Below are positions 32,039 to 42,768 of a stretch of DNA of 64,000 nt, piece by piece. The notes below the pieces were generated by a model. That model did no database searches. It was not told the DNA's origin and saw only the letters and a program-made list of their open reading frames with translations. The DNA is from an uncultured Draconibacterium sp. Lineage in GTDB: Bacteria; Bacteroidota; Bacteroidia; Bacteroidales; Prolixibacteraceae. The position numbers and the translations under genes are program-made. The DNA lies in the NCBI RefSeq assembly GCF_963677565.1, contig NZ_OY781981.1, forward strand, positions 744,001 to 808,000, in the 5' to 3' direction. How positions within the stretch are numbered: the stretch's first letter is position 1; the number at the start of each line of letters is the position of its first letter.

Positions 32039-34621
32039 ATGGATATTAAGTCAATTTTGAAAAGCCTTTTACCTCATCTTATTGCTGTAATGGCAATTAT
32101 GATTGTTTCATCAGTCTATTTTTCTCCGGCATTTGAAGGTAAAACGTTACGACAAGATGATATTGTTAAAAGTAAAGGTGGCAACAGGGACAAACTGGAT
32201 TATAAGAAATATGAAAATAAGGAAATCTTATGGACGAATGCGAGGTTTTCAGGAATGCCTGATTTTCTAGGTGCAGATTATAAAAGTTCAAATAAATTTA
32301 GAAAAATATTCTATAAAATTGAAGTTTTAGGATTTCCAACAGAAGTAAGTTTTTTGATTTGGTACATGCTTGGCTTTTACATTTTACTCCTGGCCTTTAG
32401 AGTAAATCCCTGGCTTGCCCTTGCCGGAGCATTAGCTTTTGGGCTTACCTCATATAATCTAATTATAATTGAAGCAGGTCACTTCAAGAAAGTTAGGACC
32501 ATTGCATTTATTGCACCAACATTGGCTGGTGTTTTACTTACATTCAAGAGAAAATATCTGTGGGGATTCATATTGACATCTTTCTTTCTTGCCAATCAAA
32601 TTTCCCACGATCATGTTCAAATGAGCTACTACCTTTTGCTTGGCTTAATCTGCATTGGTTTTGTACAATTATATCATCACATTCGTGAGAAAAGATTGCT
32701 CGACTTTAGTAAGGCTGTGGGTCTGCTTTTAGTGGCAGCACTTTTAGCAATAGGCCCCAACTACTCAAAACTATCAAATTTATACCGCTACAACAAACAA
32801 TCAATTAGGGGGAAAAGTGAATTAACTGAAGGGAAAGAACACATAAAAACCAAAAGTGGTCTTGACCGTGATTATATTAATGCCTGGAGTAGCGGTCGCG
32901 CTGAAAGTATGATGCTTTTTGCGCCAAGAGTAAAAGGTGGTGCAAGTGCCTATGTAAAACAAGATCGCAGTTTATTGAATAAGGTTGACCGCCGAATGCG
33001 CGAAACCATTGGAAATATGAACCAATACTGGGGCGATCAAGGAGGTAGTGGAGGCCCCAATACGGCAGGTGCAGTAATCTTTACCTTGTTTATTATAGGA
33101 CTATTTGTGATAAAAGGACCAATAAAACAAGGTATTCTCATTTCAGTTATATTATTTATAATGTTGTCGTGGGGAAAATATTTTTCTGGCTTTACCGATT
33201 TATTTGTCGATTATGTACCTTTATACAATAAGTTTCGAACACCCGTATCGATACTTGCGGTTGCTGTAGTATTTATTTCATTTTTTGCCTTCCACACTGT
33301 TTCTAAAATAATTAAAAACCCAGAACTACTTAACAGAGAATCTAAAATTACAATCGGGAAAAAGAAGCTGCCGTTATATTTGGCAGCAGGACTTGGTTTT
33401 ATAGCTTTCCTTTTACTAAATATTGCTTTCCCGCATCTTCTTAATCGATATATTAACGACCAGGAATTAGCCATGTTCGATAACTATCGCCGGCAAGCAG
33501 GTGAATCGCAAATAAATGCGATTGTTTCTGCGCTCGAAAGTTTAAGGATTTCTGTTTTCCGTGCCGAATTTTTCAGAACTCTCTTGTTTGCCGCGGTCAC
33601 TGTTTTTTCATTCTACCTATTTAAAAAGCAAAAAATTAAAAATACAGCATTAATTGGCATCATTGGAGTATTGGCATTGATAGATGTGTGGACCATAGGA
33701 CAACGTTATGTGAACAAAGATGATTTTACTCGCCAAAATCTAATCGAACAGGAATATCTCTTAACGGATGTTGATAAGGAAATTTTTGCACGCGAAATCC
33801 AGAATAATCCGGGACTCGTTCAAAAAATTGAAGCCGCTTATCAACAATTTCAACCAAAAACAGAAGTAGAAAAAGAAGACATTCAAAAGTATGTTATTCA
33901 GAAGAATACTTATTACCGGGTGTACGACCTCACAACTTCGGCTTTTCAGGATAACCGGGTTTCAGGCTCACATCGTTCTATTGGAGGTTATAGTGCTGCC
34001 AAATTACGCCGCTATCAGGATTTGATTGAAAATCATATCATGAAAGGAAACATGCAGGTTTTAAACATGCTAAATGCTAAATACTTCATAACACAACAAG
34101 GACTACAAATAAATCCAAATGTTATGGGACCTGCCTGGTTTGTCGATTCTGTAATTTGGGCAAAATCACCGGATGAAGAGATTAGTGCACTCGATAATAT
34201 TAGTATTGCAAATGAAACAGTCATTAACGAAAGGTTTAAAACTGATGTTGGCAATTTCCAAAAATCAACACCAAACGATTCCATTTTATTGCATCTGTAC
34301 GAACCAGACCATTTGACTTACGAGACAAATACGTCGGGAAACCGATTAGTTGTTTTTTCTGAAATTTACTACCCTGATTGGACAGTTACTATTGACGGTG
34401 AACCGGCAAACTATATAGAAGCTAACTACACACTTCGGGCGATGATCGTTCCTGAGGGACAGCACAAAATTGAGTTTGTATTTCAACCGGCATATTACAC
34501 TCAGGCCAATACGATGTCAATGGTTTTTTATTATATAATCATAGTAATGGTAGTTGCTTTGATTGGCTACTCTATTTTCAGGGAGGTTAAGAATTCAAAC
34601 ATACAAACAGAAAAGGCTTAG
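32039..34621 (+). CDS. YfhO family multi-pass membrane protein
   Basis: The 860 residues include about a dozen transmembrane helices. A periplasmic C-terminal half contains the YfhO-type ending: VFSEIYYPDWTVTIDGEPA, then EGQHKIEFVFQPAYY and a last helix. YfhO proteins are GT-C-like and linked to glycosylation of surface polymers. It is the first gene of the surface-glycan region and is followed 3 bp later by a glycosyltransferase gene, implying one operon. Confidence 0.9.
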   Translation: MDIKSILKSLLPHLIAVMAIMIVSSVYFSPAFEGKTLRQDDIVKSKGGNRDKLDYKKYENKEILWTNARFSGMPDFLGADYKSSNKFRKIFYKIEVLGFPTEVSFLIWYMLGFYILLLAFRVNPWLALAGALAFGLTSYNLIIIEAGHFKKVRTIAFIAPTLAGVLLTFKRKYLWGFILTSFFLANQISHDHVQMSYYLLLGLICIGFVQLYHHIREKRLLDFSKAVGLLLVAALLAIGPNYSKLSNLYRYNKQSIRGKSELTEGKEHIKTKSGLDRDYINAWSSGRAESMMLFAPRVKGGASAYVKQDRSLLNKVDRRMRETIGNMNQYWGDQGGSGGPNTAGAVIFTLFIIGLFVIKGPIKQGILISVILFIMLSWGKYFSGFTDLFVDYVPLYNKFRTPVSILAVAVVFISFFAFHTVSKIIKNPELLNRESKITIGKKKLPLYLAAGLGFIAFLLLNIAFPHLLNRYINDQELAMFDNYRRQAGESQINAIVSALESLRISVFRAEFFRTLLFAAVTVFSFYLFKKQKIKNTALIGIIGVLALIDVWTIGQRYVNKDDFTRQNLIEQEYLLTDVDKEIFAREIQNNPGLVQKIEAAYQQFQPKTEVEKEDIQKYVIQKNTYYRVYDLTTSAFQDNRVSGSHRSIGGYSAAKLRRYQDLIENHIMKGNMQVLNMLNAKYFITQQGLQINPNVMGPAWFVDSVIWAKSPDEEISALDNISIANETVINERFKTDVGNFQKSTPNDSILLHLYEPDHLTYETNTSGNRLVVFSEIYYPDWTVTIDGEPANYIEANYTLRAMIVPEGQHKIEFVFQPAYYTQANTMSMVFYYIIIVMVVALIGYSIFREVKNSNIQTEKA

Positions 34622-34624
34622 CAA

Positions 34625-35673
34625 ATGTTAAAGTACTCCATTATAATTGCAGTTTATAACCGAACAGGAGAAGTCAAAGAGCTTTTGGAAAGTGCAGAGA
34701 AACTTGATTTTGAACGCAAAGAATTCGAGTTTCTTTTTGTCGATGACGGATCGAAAGACGGATTTCAGGATTTTATTGAAGGTTACAAGTCATCTTCAAA
34801 TTTGCAAACAAGAGCTATCTACCAGGAAAACAAAGGCCCCGGAGAGGCGCGTAATAATGGAATGCAAAATGCCAAAGGTCAATATTTTATTTTTGTTGAT
34901 TCCGACTGTATGTTCCCGCCACATTGGCTACGCACTATCGACAACGATCTCAAAACTTATAAATACGAAGCGTTTGGCGGCCCCGACACCTGTCACGAAT
35001 CATTCAGTCCACTTTTAAAAGCCATTACATACTCAATGACATCTAAACTCGGCACCGGAGGTACACGAGGACAGAAAAAAAGTGTAGGAAAATTTTACCC
35101 ACGAAGCTTTAACATGGGTATTCACCGAAAAGTATTTGAGAAAATTGGCGGGATGAATAGGTTACGACATGGCCAGGACATGGATTTTTCGCAGCGAATC
35201 TACGATGCCGGGTATAAGGTGGGTTTGATTTACGATGCTTTTGTTTATCACAAACGACGTACAAGCCTATCGAATTCTACCGCCAAATCTTTAATTGGGG
35301 AGTAGCACGAATTAACCTATCCAATGCACATCCTTCGATGCTAAAATTAGTACATCTCCTTCCAGCCATGGTAGTTTTAGGCCTTATCGCATTAAGCATT
35401 TTTACGTTTTTCTTTCCAACTTTAGGCGGATATCTCTGGATAATAACCGGGATTGTTTATTTGCTGATCATACTGACAGCTCTTTTTCAATCCTTCTTTC
35501 AATATAAAAACCTAAAAGCTGCCTTACTTTCACCAATAACCTTAAATATACAAGTATTTGCCTATGGGTTTGGCTTACTAAAAGCACTTTGGCAAACAAA
35601 AGTGATGAGACGTAAAGAAGCGGAAGGATTTGTAAAAGGGTACTACGGGAAAAAGAAATTGGAAAGTCGCTAA
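34625..35673 (+). pseudogene. Family 2 glycosyltransferase split by a -1 frameshift
   Basis: The 5' part (34625-35305) encodes a GT-A domain with the nucleotide-sugar Asp motifs FVDDGSKDG and FVDSDCMFPP and a KRRTSLS loop, then ends in an off-frame tail. The 3' part continues in another frame. From 35275 it reads FYRQIFNWGVARINLSNAHP into a domain with membrane helices (35338-35673). The break lies at about 35270-35275, where two bases remain of a codon that needs three (tcg-aa-ttc). Restoring one base gives a normal 349-residue membrane-tethered GT2. It is either a true frameshift or a sequencing error. It lies 3 bp after the YfhO gene. Confidence 0.85.
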
Positions 35674-35767
35674 AACAGTAGTTAATGACAAACACAATGT
35701 ACAGCGAATCAATATTAAAGATATAATTTCAAGAACAAAAAACTCGAGGCTCGCAGCAATTCATAAA

Positions 35768-37069
35768 ATGAATAAAAAAGTACTCATAATTACGTATTAC
35801 TGGCCACCGGCGGGAGGACCGGGTGTACAACGGGTACTCAAATTTGCGAAGTACCTGCCTGAATTTGGCTGGGATCCTATTATTCTTACCGTATCCGATG
35901 GAGAATACCCTGCCATTGATGAGTCGCTGGCTAAGGACATTCCCAATAATTGTAAGGTATATAAGACCAAAGCACTCGAACCTAACTTTTTCTACCGAAA
36001 ATTTACGGGGATGAAGGCAGGGGAAAAAATACCCGTAGCCAACCTGGCGCAAAAAAATGTGAGCTGGAAAAAGAAACTGGCAAACTGGGTACGTTTGAAC
36101 CTTTTTATTCCTGATGCAAAAATTGGCTGGATTCCTTACGCAGTAAGTGAGGGAAAAAGAATCATAAAAAAAGAAAATCCGGATATCATCTTTTCGTCTT
36201 CACCTCCACCTACCGTGCACCTCATCGCAAAAAAGCTGGCCAAATGGAGCAAAATTAAATGGGTAGCCGATTTTCGCGATCCATGGACAAAAATACACTA
36301 CCTGCAAAACCAAAAAGTCAACCCAGTATCGAAAAGACGAAACGAAAGGCTCGAACGTAATGTGGTTAACGAATGCAACAAAGCCTCCTGTGTCAGTGCT
36401 AATTTTATTAATCTTATTACCGAAAATCGAAAAGATAAGTTTGAAATTATTACGAACGGATACGATATTGAAACAGATGGCATTGCCAAACCAACCAAAC
36501 CAAACGAAAAGTTTACAATTCTATATATCGGAGGCCTGACCTGGAATCGCTATTATAAGTCTTTCTTTATCTGGCTTATTGAATTAATCAATAATGGTGA
36601 CTTGGATCGAAATAAGGTAAGGATTAAATTAGCAGGGAGTATTGAGCCCACAATTAAAAGAGAAATTGAAGAGATGTTTAGTGAACTTAACATCCTTGAC
36701 CTAGAAGGTTATCTTCCTCATTCCGAAGCTATTTCCCTGATGCAGAAGGCCGATTTACTTTTACTTTTCCTTGAACAGGTTGAAGGTTACGAAGGACACA
36801 TTCCAGGAAAACTATTTGAGTACCTTTCAACATACAACCGAATACTCGGACTAGGCAATACAGGAGGAGAATCTTCACAAATACTGGAAAATTCAAATGC
36901 AGGAAAAATATTTGAGCCTCGAAATGAACAGGAAATAAAAAAGTACATTATATCTGAATTCTGCAACTGGCAAAACGGAAAGAAATCGGAAATCAACTCC
37001 TCGAACATCGATAAATTTTCAAGAAGACAACTTACAGAACAACTGGCAACTTTATTTGAAAAGCTATGA
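35768..37069 (+). CDS. GT4-type glycosyltransferase
   Basis: The 433 residues have a GT-B fold: N-terminal loop WPPAGGPGVQRVLKFAKYLPEFG (about 13-35) and a C-terminal nucleotide-sugar domain with FTILYIGGLTWNRYYKSF and an E-x7-E-type segment near GHIPGKLFEYLSTYNRIL. The N-terminal half matches the glycosyltransferase-4-like subgroup with a SSSPPPTVHLIA motif. It transfers a sugar during surface-glycan assembly at the cytoplasmic face; the sugar is unknown. The stop overlaps the next gene by 4 bp. Confidence 0.9.
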   Translation: MNKKVLIITYYWPPAGGPGVQRVLKFAKYLPEFGWDPIILTVSDGEYPAIDESLAKDIPNNCKVYKTKALEPNFFYRKFTGMKAGEKIPVANLAQKNVSWKKKLANWVRLNLFIPDAKIGWIPYAVSEGKRIIKKENPDIIFSSSPPPTVHLIAKKLAKWSKIKWVADFRDPWTKIHYLQNQKVNPVSKRRNERLERNVVNECNKASCVSANFINLITENRKDKFEIITNGYDIETDGIAKPTKPNEKFTILYIGGLTWNRYYKSFFIWLIELINNGDLDRNKVRIKLAGSIEPTIKREIEEMFSELNILDLEGYLPHSEAISLMQKADLLLLFLEQVEGYEGHIPGKLFEYLSTYNRILGLGNTGGESSQILENSNAGKIFEPRNEQEIKKYIISEFCNWQNGKKSEINSSNIDKFSRRQLTEQLATLFEKL

Positions 37070-38055
37070 AGAAAGTTTTATTTATGTTGAAGAAAATGAT
37101 AGCAGATTTTAAATCGCCAAAACAACGCTATCCGATTGTAAAAGACATGCACTCTTCCACCTTGGGAGATTATTACTTTGTTTTTAACGAAAATCGTGTA
37201 TCTGCAGGAAAAGATCAGGCCTTAATAAATAAATTTGACGAAAACGGGATACCTATTAACAAAACATACATTGATGTAAAAGACAAAGACTTTGTCTACT
37301 TCCCTATTTCTATTGGACAAATGGGGCTTGCAATCTTCAACACCTATTTAAATACAAAATCAGAAAATGACAAAAACCGTTTTTTAAAGTTTGCTGAATG
37401 GTTTTATACCAATGCCGAAATATCTGAGAATCTGGGGGCAAGATGGCTAACTGAAGTTAAACTTCCTGCTTATCGAACACCTGAAAACTGGCAGTCGGCC
37501 TTCTCGCAAAGCAGGGGTATTTCCATACTACTCAGAGCTTATCAACTAACGGGCAAAGAAGAATATGCGAAGATGGCAGAGAAAGCACTTATTTCCTTTA
37601 CAAAACCTGTCTCAGAGGGAGGAGTAACATCTTTTACGCAATGGGGGCCTTTCTATGAAGAATATACTTCTTCGGTCCCAACATTAGTGCTTAACGGAAA
37701 GATATTTGCGCTTTGCGGTCTTTACGACTTTATACGTGTATTCCCGGAAAATGAACTTGCGCGCAAGTTATACGACGAGGGAATTGAAACTATTAAAAAC
37801 TGTCTACCTGCTTATGACATGGGATTCTGGTCGCGATACAATTTATGCGAAGCTTCATGGTATCCCAAAATCGATCCAGCTACTATATCGTATCAAAAGC
37901 TACATGTAACTCAGTTGAAAATGCTTCATCAATTAACTGATGAAAAAATTTTTAAAGATTACATGCTGAAGTTCGATAAACAAAATACTTTGTTTAATGC
38001 TTTTAGGATGTACTTTATTAAATTCAGGGCGTTAAGAAAATTGGGGAGATTGTAA
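37066..38055 (+). CDS. D-glucuronyl C5-epimerase family protein
   Basis: The 329 residues match the C-terminal catalytic region of heparosan-type glucuronyl C5-epimerases. YFPISIGQMGLAIFNTY lies at about 83-99, SRGISILLRAYQLTG at about 153-167, and VPTLVLNGKIFALCGLYDF at about 205-223. The C-terminal Tyr-rich segment is FWSRYNLCE...YQKLHVTQL. That enzyme inverts C5 of glucuronic acid to iduronic acid in a polymer. There is no signal peptide, so it may act on a lipid-linked chain inside the cell or on a different substrate. It overlaps the glycosyltransferase by 4 bp (ATGA), showing tight coupling. Confidence 0.82.
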   Translation: MKKVLFMLKKMIADFKSPKQRYPIVKDMHSSTLGDYYFVFNENRVSAGKDQALINKFDENGIPINKTYIDVKDKDFVYFPISIGQMGLAIFNTYLNTKSENDKNRFLKFAEWFYTNAEISENLGARWLTEVKLPAYRTPENWQSAFSQSRGISILLRAYQLTGKEEYAKMAEKALISFTKPVSEGGVTSFTQWGPFYEEYTSSVPTLVLNGKIFALCGLYDFIRVFPENELARKLYDEGIETIKNCLPAYDMGFWSRYNLCEASWYPKIDPATISYQKLHVTQLKMLHQLTDEKIFKDYMLKFDKQNTLFNAFRMYFIKFRALRKLGRL

Positions 38056-38169
38056 TTTATTGCGACTCATTATTCTTAACGAGTAAAACAAAAATCTAAA
38101 TCATTCATTTACAAAAATTAGCTTCTTACTAGTACTATATCTCCATTTCAAACATCCATAATTCTTAGC

Positions 38170-39729
38170 ATGAATAAAATAAAACCCATTGGCAACAAAC
38201 AATTCTATTTTTATGTTCTACTATTTATCTTATTTGGAACCTCGTTGCGAATATTCTTAATACTAAATTCAGAATATAGTATCCAGTCTTCTTATTCCAC
38301 TCACGCAAAAACAGCACTTAAATATGAGTGGATTGAAGAGGTATTACCAGTACAATCATGCGAATGGTATGATAATAAAGAGCTATTTGATCATTTCTAC
38401 AAACTTGACAATAAACGATTTGATTACATAAAGCTTTATCAAGAACTTGAAATAAGTAATCATCCTCCATTATATTATATTATTGCCCACTTTTTACAAT
38501 CTCTTAATGAGAATGGATACCCTGCCTATAATTTATTGCATTGGATGAACTTACTTTTTTCAATGGTCGCAATGGTATTCTTCTTTATGATATTATCTGA
38601 ATTATTATCAAACCGTTTTGCAATTTTAATTGGGTTATTCTGGTTCTGCACAAGTTTTAACCTTTCTGCTTTTGTACTATTTCAAAAAGCCTACGATCTC
38701 CAGTTGATGCTATCTCTTTTCATTGTTTGGTTATTAATCAAACAAAATAAAAAAAAGAAATTAGAGTTCTCAGATTACCTCTCTTACTCAATAACTTCCT
38801 TAATGCTTTTTCTGACTCATTACCTTTCATATATATTTGTCTCAATGTTGGGATTGTGGATATTAATCATGAATACCATTTTTAAAAAGCAAAAAGAAAA
38901 AGTATTTAGATATGCCATCTCCACAACAGTTGCAATTTTAGTAGCACTTATTCTGGTTCCATTCTCAACTTATGACATCTTACTTCATGGATATAAAACA
39001 ATTGAAAAAACAAATGGGGCCAACATCTCTAAATTTATTGAAATAGGAAGGCATATATTCTTTAATATAACCACGTGGTCAATTTTATTAACAATTACGA
39101 TATCATTTCTTTTAAATGGAAAGAAGAGTATTCAGAAACATAAAATTTTTACCCATATTCAAAATTATAAAGGTTTTTATCTATTTGTTTCATTGGCTTT
39201 AATCTGTTATTCTATATTACTATTATTCAGTCGAGGAACTAATTCACGCTTACGCTATGGATATATATACCTACCCTATTTTATTCTATTTGCTGCTTTT
39301 ATTATGGATCATTTCAAGAGAATAGTTTCAACAACCATAATTCTTATACTTTCATGCCAATTAGTATTCAGTTTTTATTATTTAAATAGAGCACAGAACA
39401 ATAAGATATTATCAGAAAATGTTGTTCACAGATGGCATAATCATTCCCTTTTTCCCCAGGAAACACAAAATGATGCGATTATTATAGTAACTGGAGACGG
39501 CTCGGGAGAACACTTAAAACCATATGTTTATCATTCAAACTTTAAAAAAATTGCTGTTTTAACGAATGAATTTTGTCCTGATATGTTCTCAGACTTGAGA
39601 AAAACAACTGTTATGTTTGATTTGATAAAACCTTCTGAAAATGATAAAAAAATTAAAGAATATATAGAAGGGGAACACCTACATCTTGTTCATGAAACTT
39701 CTAAAGTCAAGTTTTACTGTCTTAACTAA
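38170..39729 (+). CDS. GT-C (ArnT/PMT-like) membrane glycosyltransferase
   Basis: The 519 residues contain about ten transmembrane helices. The first external loop is followed by NHPPLYYIIAHFL (about 98-110), which resembles the family 39 pattern. Near the middle there is a sugar-lipid-like loop (SRGTNSRLRYGYIYLPYF). The C-terminal part is soluble. These enzymes use polyprenyl-phosphate sugars at the outer face. The acceptor is unknown. AT-rich, like most of the following genes. Confidence 0.75.
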   Translation: MNKIKPIGNKQFYFYVLLFILFGTSLRIFLILNSEYSIQSSYSTHAKTALKYEWIEEVLPVQSCEWYDNKELFDHFYKLDNKRFDYIKLYQELEISNHPPLYYIIAHFLQSLNENGYPAYNLLHWMNLLFSMVAMVFFFMILSELLSNRFAILIGLFWFCTSFNLSAFVLFQKAYDLQLMLSLFIVWLLIKQNKKKKLEFSDYLSYSITSLMLFLTHYLSYIFVSMLGLWILIMNTIFKKQKEKVFRYAISTTVAILVALILVPFSTYDILLHGYKTIEKTNGANISKFIEIGRHIFFNITTWSILLTITISFLLNGKKSIQKHKIFTHIQNYKGFYLFVSLALICYSILLLFSRGTNSRLRYGYIYLPYFILFAAFIMDHFKRIVSTTIILILSCQLVFSFYYLNRAQNNKILSENVVHRWHNHSLFPQETQNDAIIIVTGDGSGEHLKPYVYHSNFKKIAVLTNEFCPDMFSDLRKTTVMFDLIKPSENDKKIKEYIEGEHLHLVHETSKVKFYCLN

Positions 39730-39817
39730 AAATCTACATATAAATAAATACTAGTTATATTTTAAGACACTCAAAAAAATAATGGAGTTTTGCTTTGGTA
39801 AATTCAGCCAGTTTTTC

Positions 39818-40618
39818 TCAAATTCCGAGAAAACCGATATAGCAACCTCTGAGCGTTAAGTATAGGTAATTTACAAAACTGTATTTCCTTTTATACCTGC
39901 TATATTTTTTTATTGAAAAATAAAGACTTACTAATGGAGATATAAATCGGAATAATTTAAAATAAACTATTCCATTGGCAATAATATTTGGTTTAGAAAA
40001 AGTTTTGCCTGATGATTCTTTAGGGTGATAAACAATAGGAATGGGAAAATATTTTACTTTCAAACCATGTCTGATACACTCATTAATAAATACAGCTTCT
40101 TCACCTTTCGTATATTTTGCCCCCAATCCCAAATTCTCATTAAACTCAATCCCATTTTCTTTTATACTTTTTAATCTGAAGGAAATTTCAACCGATGATA
40201 TTTTTAACTGATCCTTGCCCTTCTTAATAAGATAAGAATTAGGGGAATACCTTTTATATGGTTCTCCATCGGGAGTGATTATTTGAAAAACGGCTACATC
40301 CAGATTTTTATCTTCTTCATATACTTGATTAATTCGTTCAATACAGTCTTTTAAATAAACCAAGTCATCATCGGCAACAACACAAATATCTCTTGAAGCA
40401 TTTTTCAAAGCCAGATTTCGACTCTTAGACAAACCTTTATCTCTAACTGAATGAATATCAATATGAGTATTGTCAGATTTAAGTTGTTTTGGCTCAACTT
40501 GATAACATTGATTAATGACAATTGCGTTAAAATTATTCATTGCAATATTCTCAAAAATCTTATTTAGGAATTGTGTTTCTAGTCTGTTTGTAGTCGAAAT
40601 TAAAAATTCAATGTTCAT
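39818..40618 (-). CDS. Family 2 glycosyltransferase
   Basis: The 266 residues carry a GT-A domain: start MNIEFLISTTNRLE, a variable nucleotide-binding stretch KGLSKSRNLALKNASRDI, and the metal-binding DxD as VVADDDLVY (about residue 90). A hydrophobic segment near the C-terminus may sit on the membrane. The ATG at 40618 is preferred over one 30 bp upstream because the family begins there. It converges on the GT-C gene and is divergent from a sulfotransferase. Confidence 0.85.
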   Translation of the reverse strand: MNIEFLISTTNRLETQFLNKIFENIAMNNFNAIVINQCYQVEPKQLKSDNTHIDIHSVRDKGLSKSRNLALKNASRDICVVADDDLVYLKDCIERINQVYEEDKNLDVAVFQIITPDGEPYKRYSPNSYLIKKGKDQLKISSVEISFRLKSIKENGIEFNENLGLGAKYTKGEEAVFINECIRHGLKVKYFPIPIVYHPKESSGKTFSKPNIIANGIVYFKLFRFISPLVSLYFSIKKYSRYKRKYSFVNYLYLTLRGCYIGFLGI

Positions 40619-40746
40619 CTTAAATCTATGAGTTTGTTGTAGCTTCAAAATTATACTATTTCAGCAGACATCGCTTTATAACTCAAAATATCTTAACACG
40701 ACAACCATCATTTCTTTAAATCAATGGAAAAAAATATTTAAAACAT

Positions 40747-40754
40747 TACTTTTG
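40747..40754 (+). promoter_or_regulatory. -7 element upstream of a sulfotransferase gene
   Basis: TACTTTTG fits TAnnTTTG; it lies 50 bp before the ATG at 40804, with only a weak TGG near -33. Confidence 0.5.
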
Positions 40755-40803
40755 CGAATAACAAACGCATTTATATTATGAACAGTTCATTTAAAAATAA
40801 ATA

Positions 40804-41760
40804 ATGACTTTAACGAAGTTTATTCATTTCATCAGATACTTGATATTCTCATTTATTCTAAAATTTAAAAATTTTAATCACGACAAAAGCATACTGATTT
40901 TTAGTGAAGCCAGAGGTGGAAGTACCTGGTTGATGGAACTATTGAAGGTTATTCCAAGAACCTGCATTAATTGGGAACCTTTGCATTTAAAAAGAGGAGT
41001 TGTACCTGCGTCATACCGTTTTGGATCGAGACCATATTTACCCGACAATGAGAAAAACACTGATTACCTGGCACTATTTGAAGAAATTCACACATTAAAG
41101 CGCGCCAATACATGGACCACGAAACTTTTAACATACAGAACATTAACAGAGAGTAATCTTGTAATCACAAAATATGTTCGGGCTAATTTGTTAGTACCTT
41201 TTTTACTAAATAATTTTAGCTATAAATATTCACCTATCTTTCTTCTTCGACATCCCGTTGACACTTGTATATCTCAAATAAAAGCTTTTGATAATGGCGA
41301 CTTTTCCATTCAGCCTTTTGGTATTCCGGATTGCATTAACAATGAACGGTTTTACGAACATTACGACTACATCAAATCACTTAGAAGTAAACTGGAACAG
41401 AAAATTGCAATTTGGTGTTTAAACAACTGCCCTACAATAAATCGCATTCACGAGCTTGATGTTCAAATCATTTTTTATTCTGACTTAGTTTTAAATCCAA
41501 AACTGGAATTACAAAAGATATTGGATAGTTATGACATTAATGTTGATAGCAAATCGTTGAAGAACTTAAATTTTACTAAAGCTAGTCGTACTGATTTTAA
41601 CAACGAGCTCAAAAATCTTCCGGAAGAACAATTGTATAAGAACTTTAAAAAACTTGATGAGGAAACAAAAGAAAAAATTCAGAATGTTTTTGATCATTTC
41701 GAATTTAGGTTATACTGTGCATTCTCTCCTTTCCCTGCTAAAGAAAAACTATTGGCTTAA
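40804..41760 (+). CDS. Sulfotransferase 1 (PAPS-dependent)
   Basis: The 318 residues have the 5'-phosphosulfate loop SEARGGSTWLMELLKV (about 34-49) and the 3'-phosphate motif LLRHPVDTCISQIKAF (about 148-163). These are the two PAPS contacts of sulfotransferases. It moves a sulfuryl group from PAPS to a hydroxyl, here most likely on a surface-polysaccharide sugar. No signal peptide, so it acts in the cytoplasm. It converges with a GT2 gene (4-bp overlap) and has its own likely promoter. It is one of five sulfotransferases in the locus, not closely alike. Confidence 0.88.
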   Translation: MTLTKFIHFIRYLIFSFILKFKNFNHDKSILIFSEARGGSTWLMELLKVIPRTCINWEPLHLKRGVVPASYRFGSRPYLPDNEKNTDYLALFEEIHTLKRANTWTTKLLTYRTLTESNLVITKYVRANLLVPFLLNNFSYKYSPIFLLRHPVDTCISQIKAFDNGDFSIQPFGIPDCINNERFYEHYDYIKSLRSKLEQKIAIWCLNNCPTINRIHELDVQIIFYSDLVLNPKLELQKILDSYDINVDSKSLKNLNFTKASRTDFNNELKNLPEEQLYKNFKKLDEETKEKIQNVFDHFEFRLYCAFSPFPAKEKLLA

Positions 41761-42746
41761 TTTTTAATGAAGTAGTTTTTGATTCGACAAACTAACATTA
41801 GGAATCTGGGGAAATATCTTAGATGATATAATAAAGATAGTTCGATGGTTTTAAGCTGAAATAATGCATACGATTTTTCTATATGAGAACGAAAATCATC
41901 AATCCTTCTTCCTTTCAAAAATTGTATTGCATATCGCAAATATATCTTAGACTTTAGGTACATAAAAGAATCGCAAAAGACAAATTTCAAATATTCATTA
42001 AGTTCTTCTATGCTGGTTATATAATTATCTACAAATATCTTCTTTCTGTCCAAATTGTCAAGTCTGTCCTTCCAACCTATTCCTGTTTCTGTGCGGTAAA
42101 CGCTCATGACCCTATCAATATATAAAGCTCCATCCGCAATCGATCCCAAAACCTGTAAAAAATAATCCCCTACAGGTGCATCATATACCAAGTCTGGCAG
42201 ATTATCAATTATCTTTTTTCTGAACATAAGTGAGGCAGTAGGGCAATAGCCTCCATCAGCTTTTATAATATTCTTCGGATCTATTATTTTGTTTTCTTTA
42301 TGATGTCTTGATATGGTGAAAAGCTCTCCTGTTTGTTGATTCAGTTTTTGAGCTGGGTGAAAACTCATTTGGCACTCTGGTCTTTTTTCCATTTCATCCA
42401 CCTGAATTTGTAGTTTCTTGGGATCAGTCCAATAGTCATCGCCTTCACATATTGCAATGTATTTACCTTTGGCTCGAGGAAGCACCAATTGCGTTAAAGG
42501 CTTTTTCCCGAGTGAATATTGGTTTACGGATTGATAAACAGGCTTAACAATATGAGGATATAATTGCTCATATTTTCGAATAATTTCGGCTGAACTATCC
42601 GAAGAACAATCCTCATTAATCACTATTTCGATTGGAAAATCTACCTCCTGACTTAAAAAACCATTAAAAGTATCTTCCAAGAATTTTTCATGATTATAAA
42701 CGGTACAACATATACTCACTATTGGATTATTATTCTTCGTCGGCAT
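41757..42746 (-). CDS. Family 2 glycosyltransferase
   Basis: The 329 residues open with VSICCTVYNHEKFLEDTFNGF, followed by NEDCSSDSS, CEGDDYWTDPKKL (the DxD-type site, about residue 100) and MSFHPAQK. This pattern matches many capsule GT2 enzymes. It adds one sugar during repeat-unit assembly. It is the last gene of a minus-strand run from 49935, 22 bp after the NeuD-like acyltransferase. Confidence 0.9.
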   Translation of the reverse strand: MPTKNNNPIVSICCTVYNHEKFLEDTFNGFLSQEVDFPIEIVINEDCSSDSSAEIIRKYEQLYPHIVKPVYQSVNQYSLGKKPLTQLVLPRAKGKYIAICEGDDYWTDPKKLQIQVDEMEKRPECQMSFHPAQKLNQQTGELFTISRHHKENKIIDPKNIIKADGGYCPTASLMFRKKIIDNLPDLVYDAPVGDYFLQVLGSIADGALYIDRVMSVYRTETGIGWKDRLDNLDRKKIFVDNYITSIEELNEYLKFVFCDSFMYLKSKIYLRYAIQFLKGRRIDDFRSHIEKSYALFQLKTIELSLLYHLRYFPRFLMLVCRIKNYFIKN

Positions 42747-42768
42747 GTTTCGATTACAATTAAAAATT

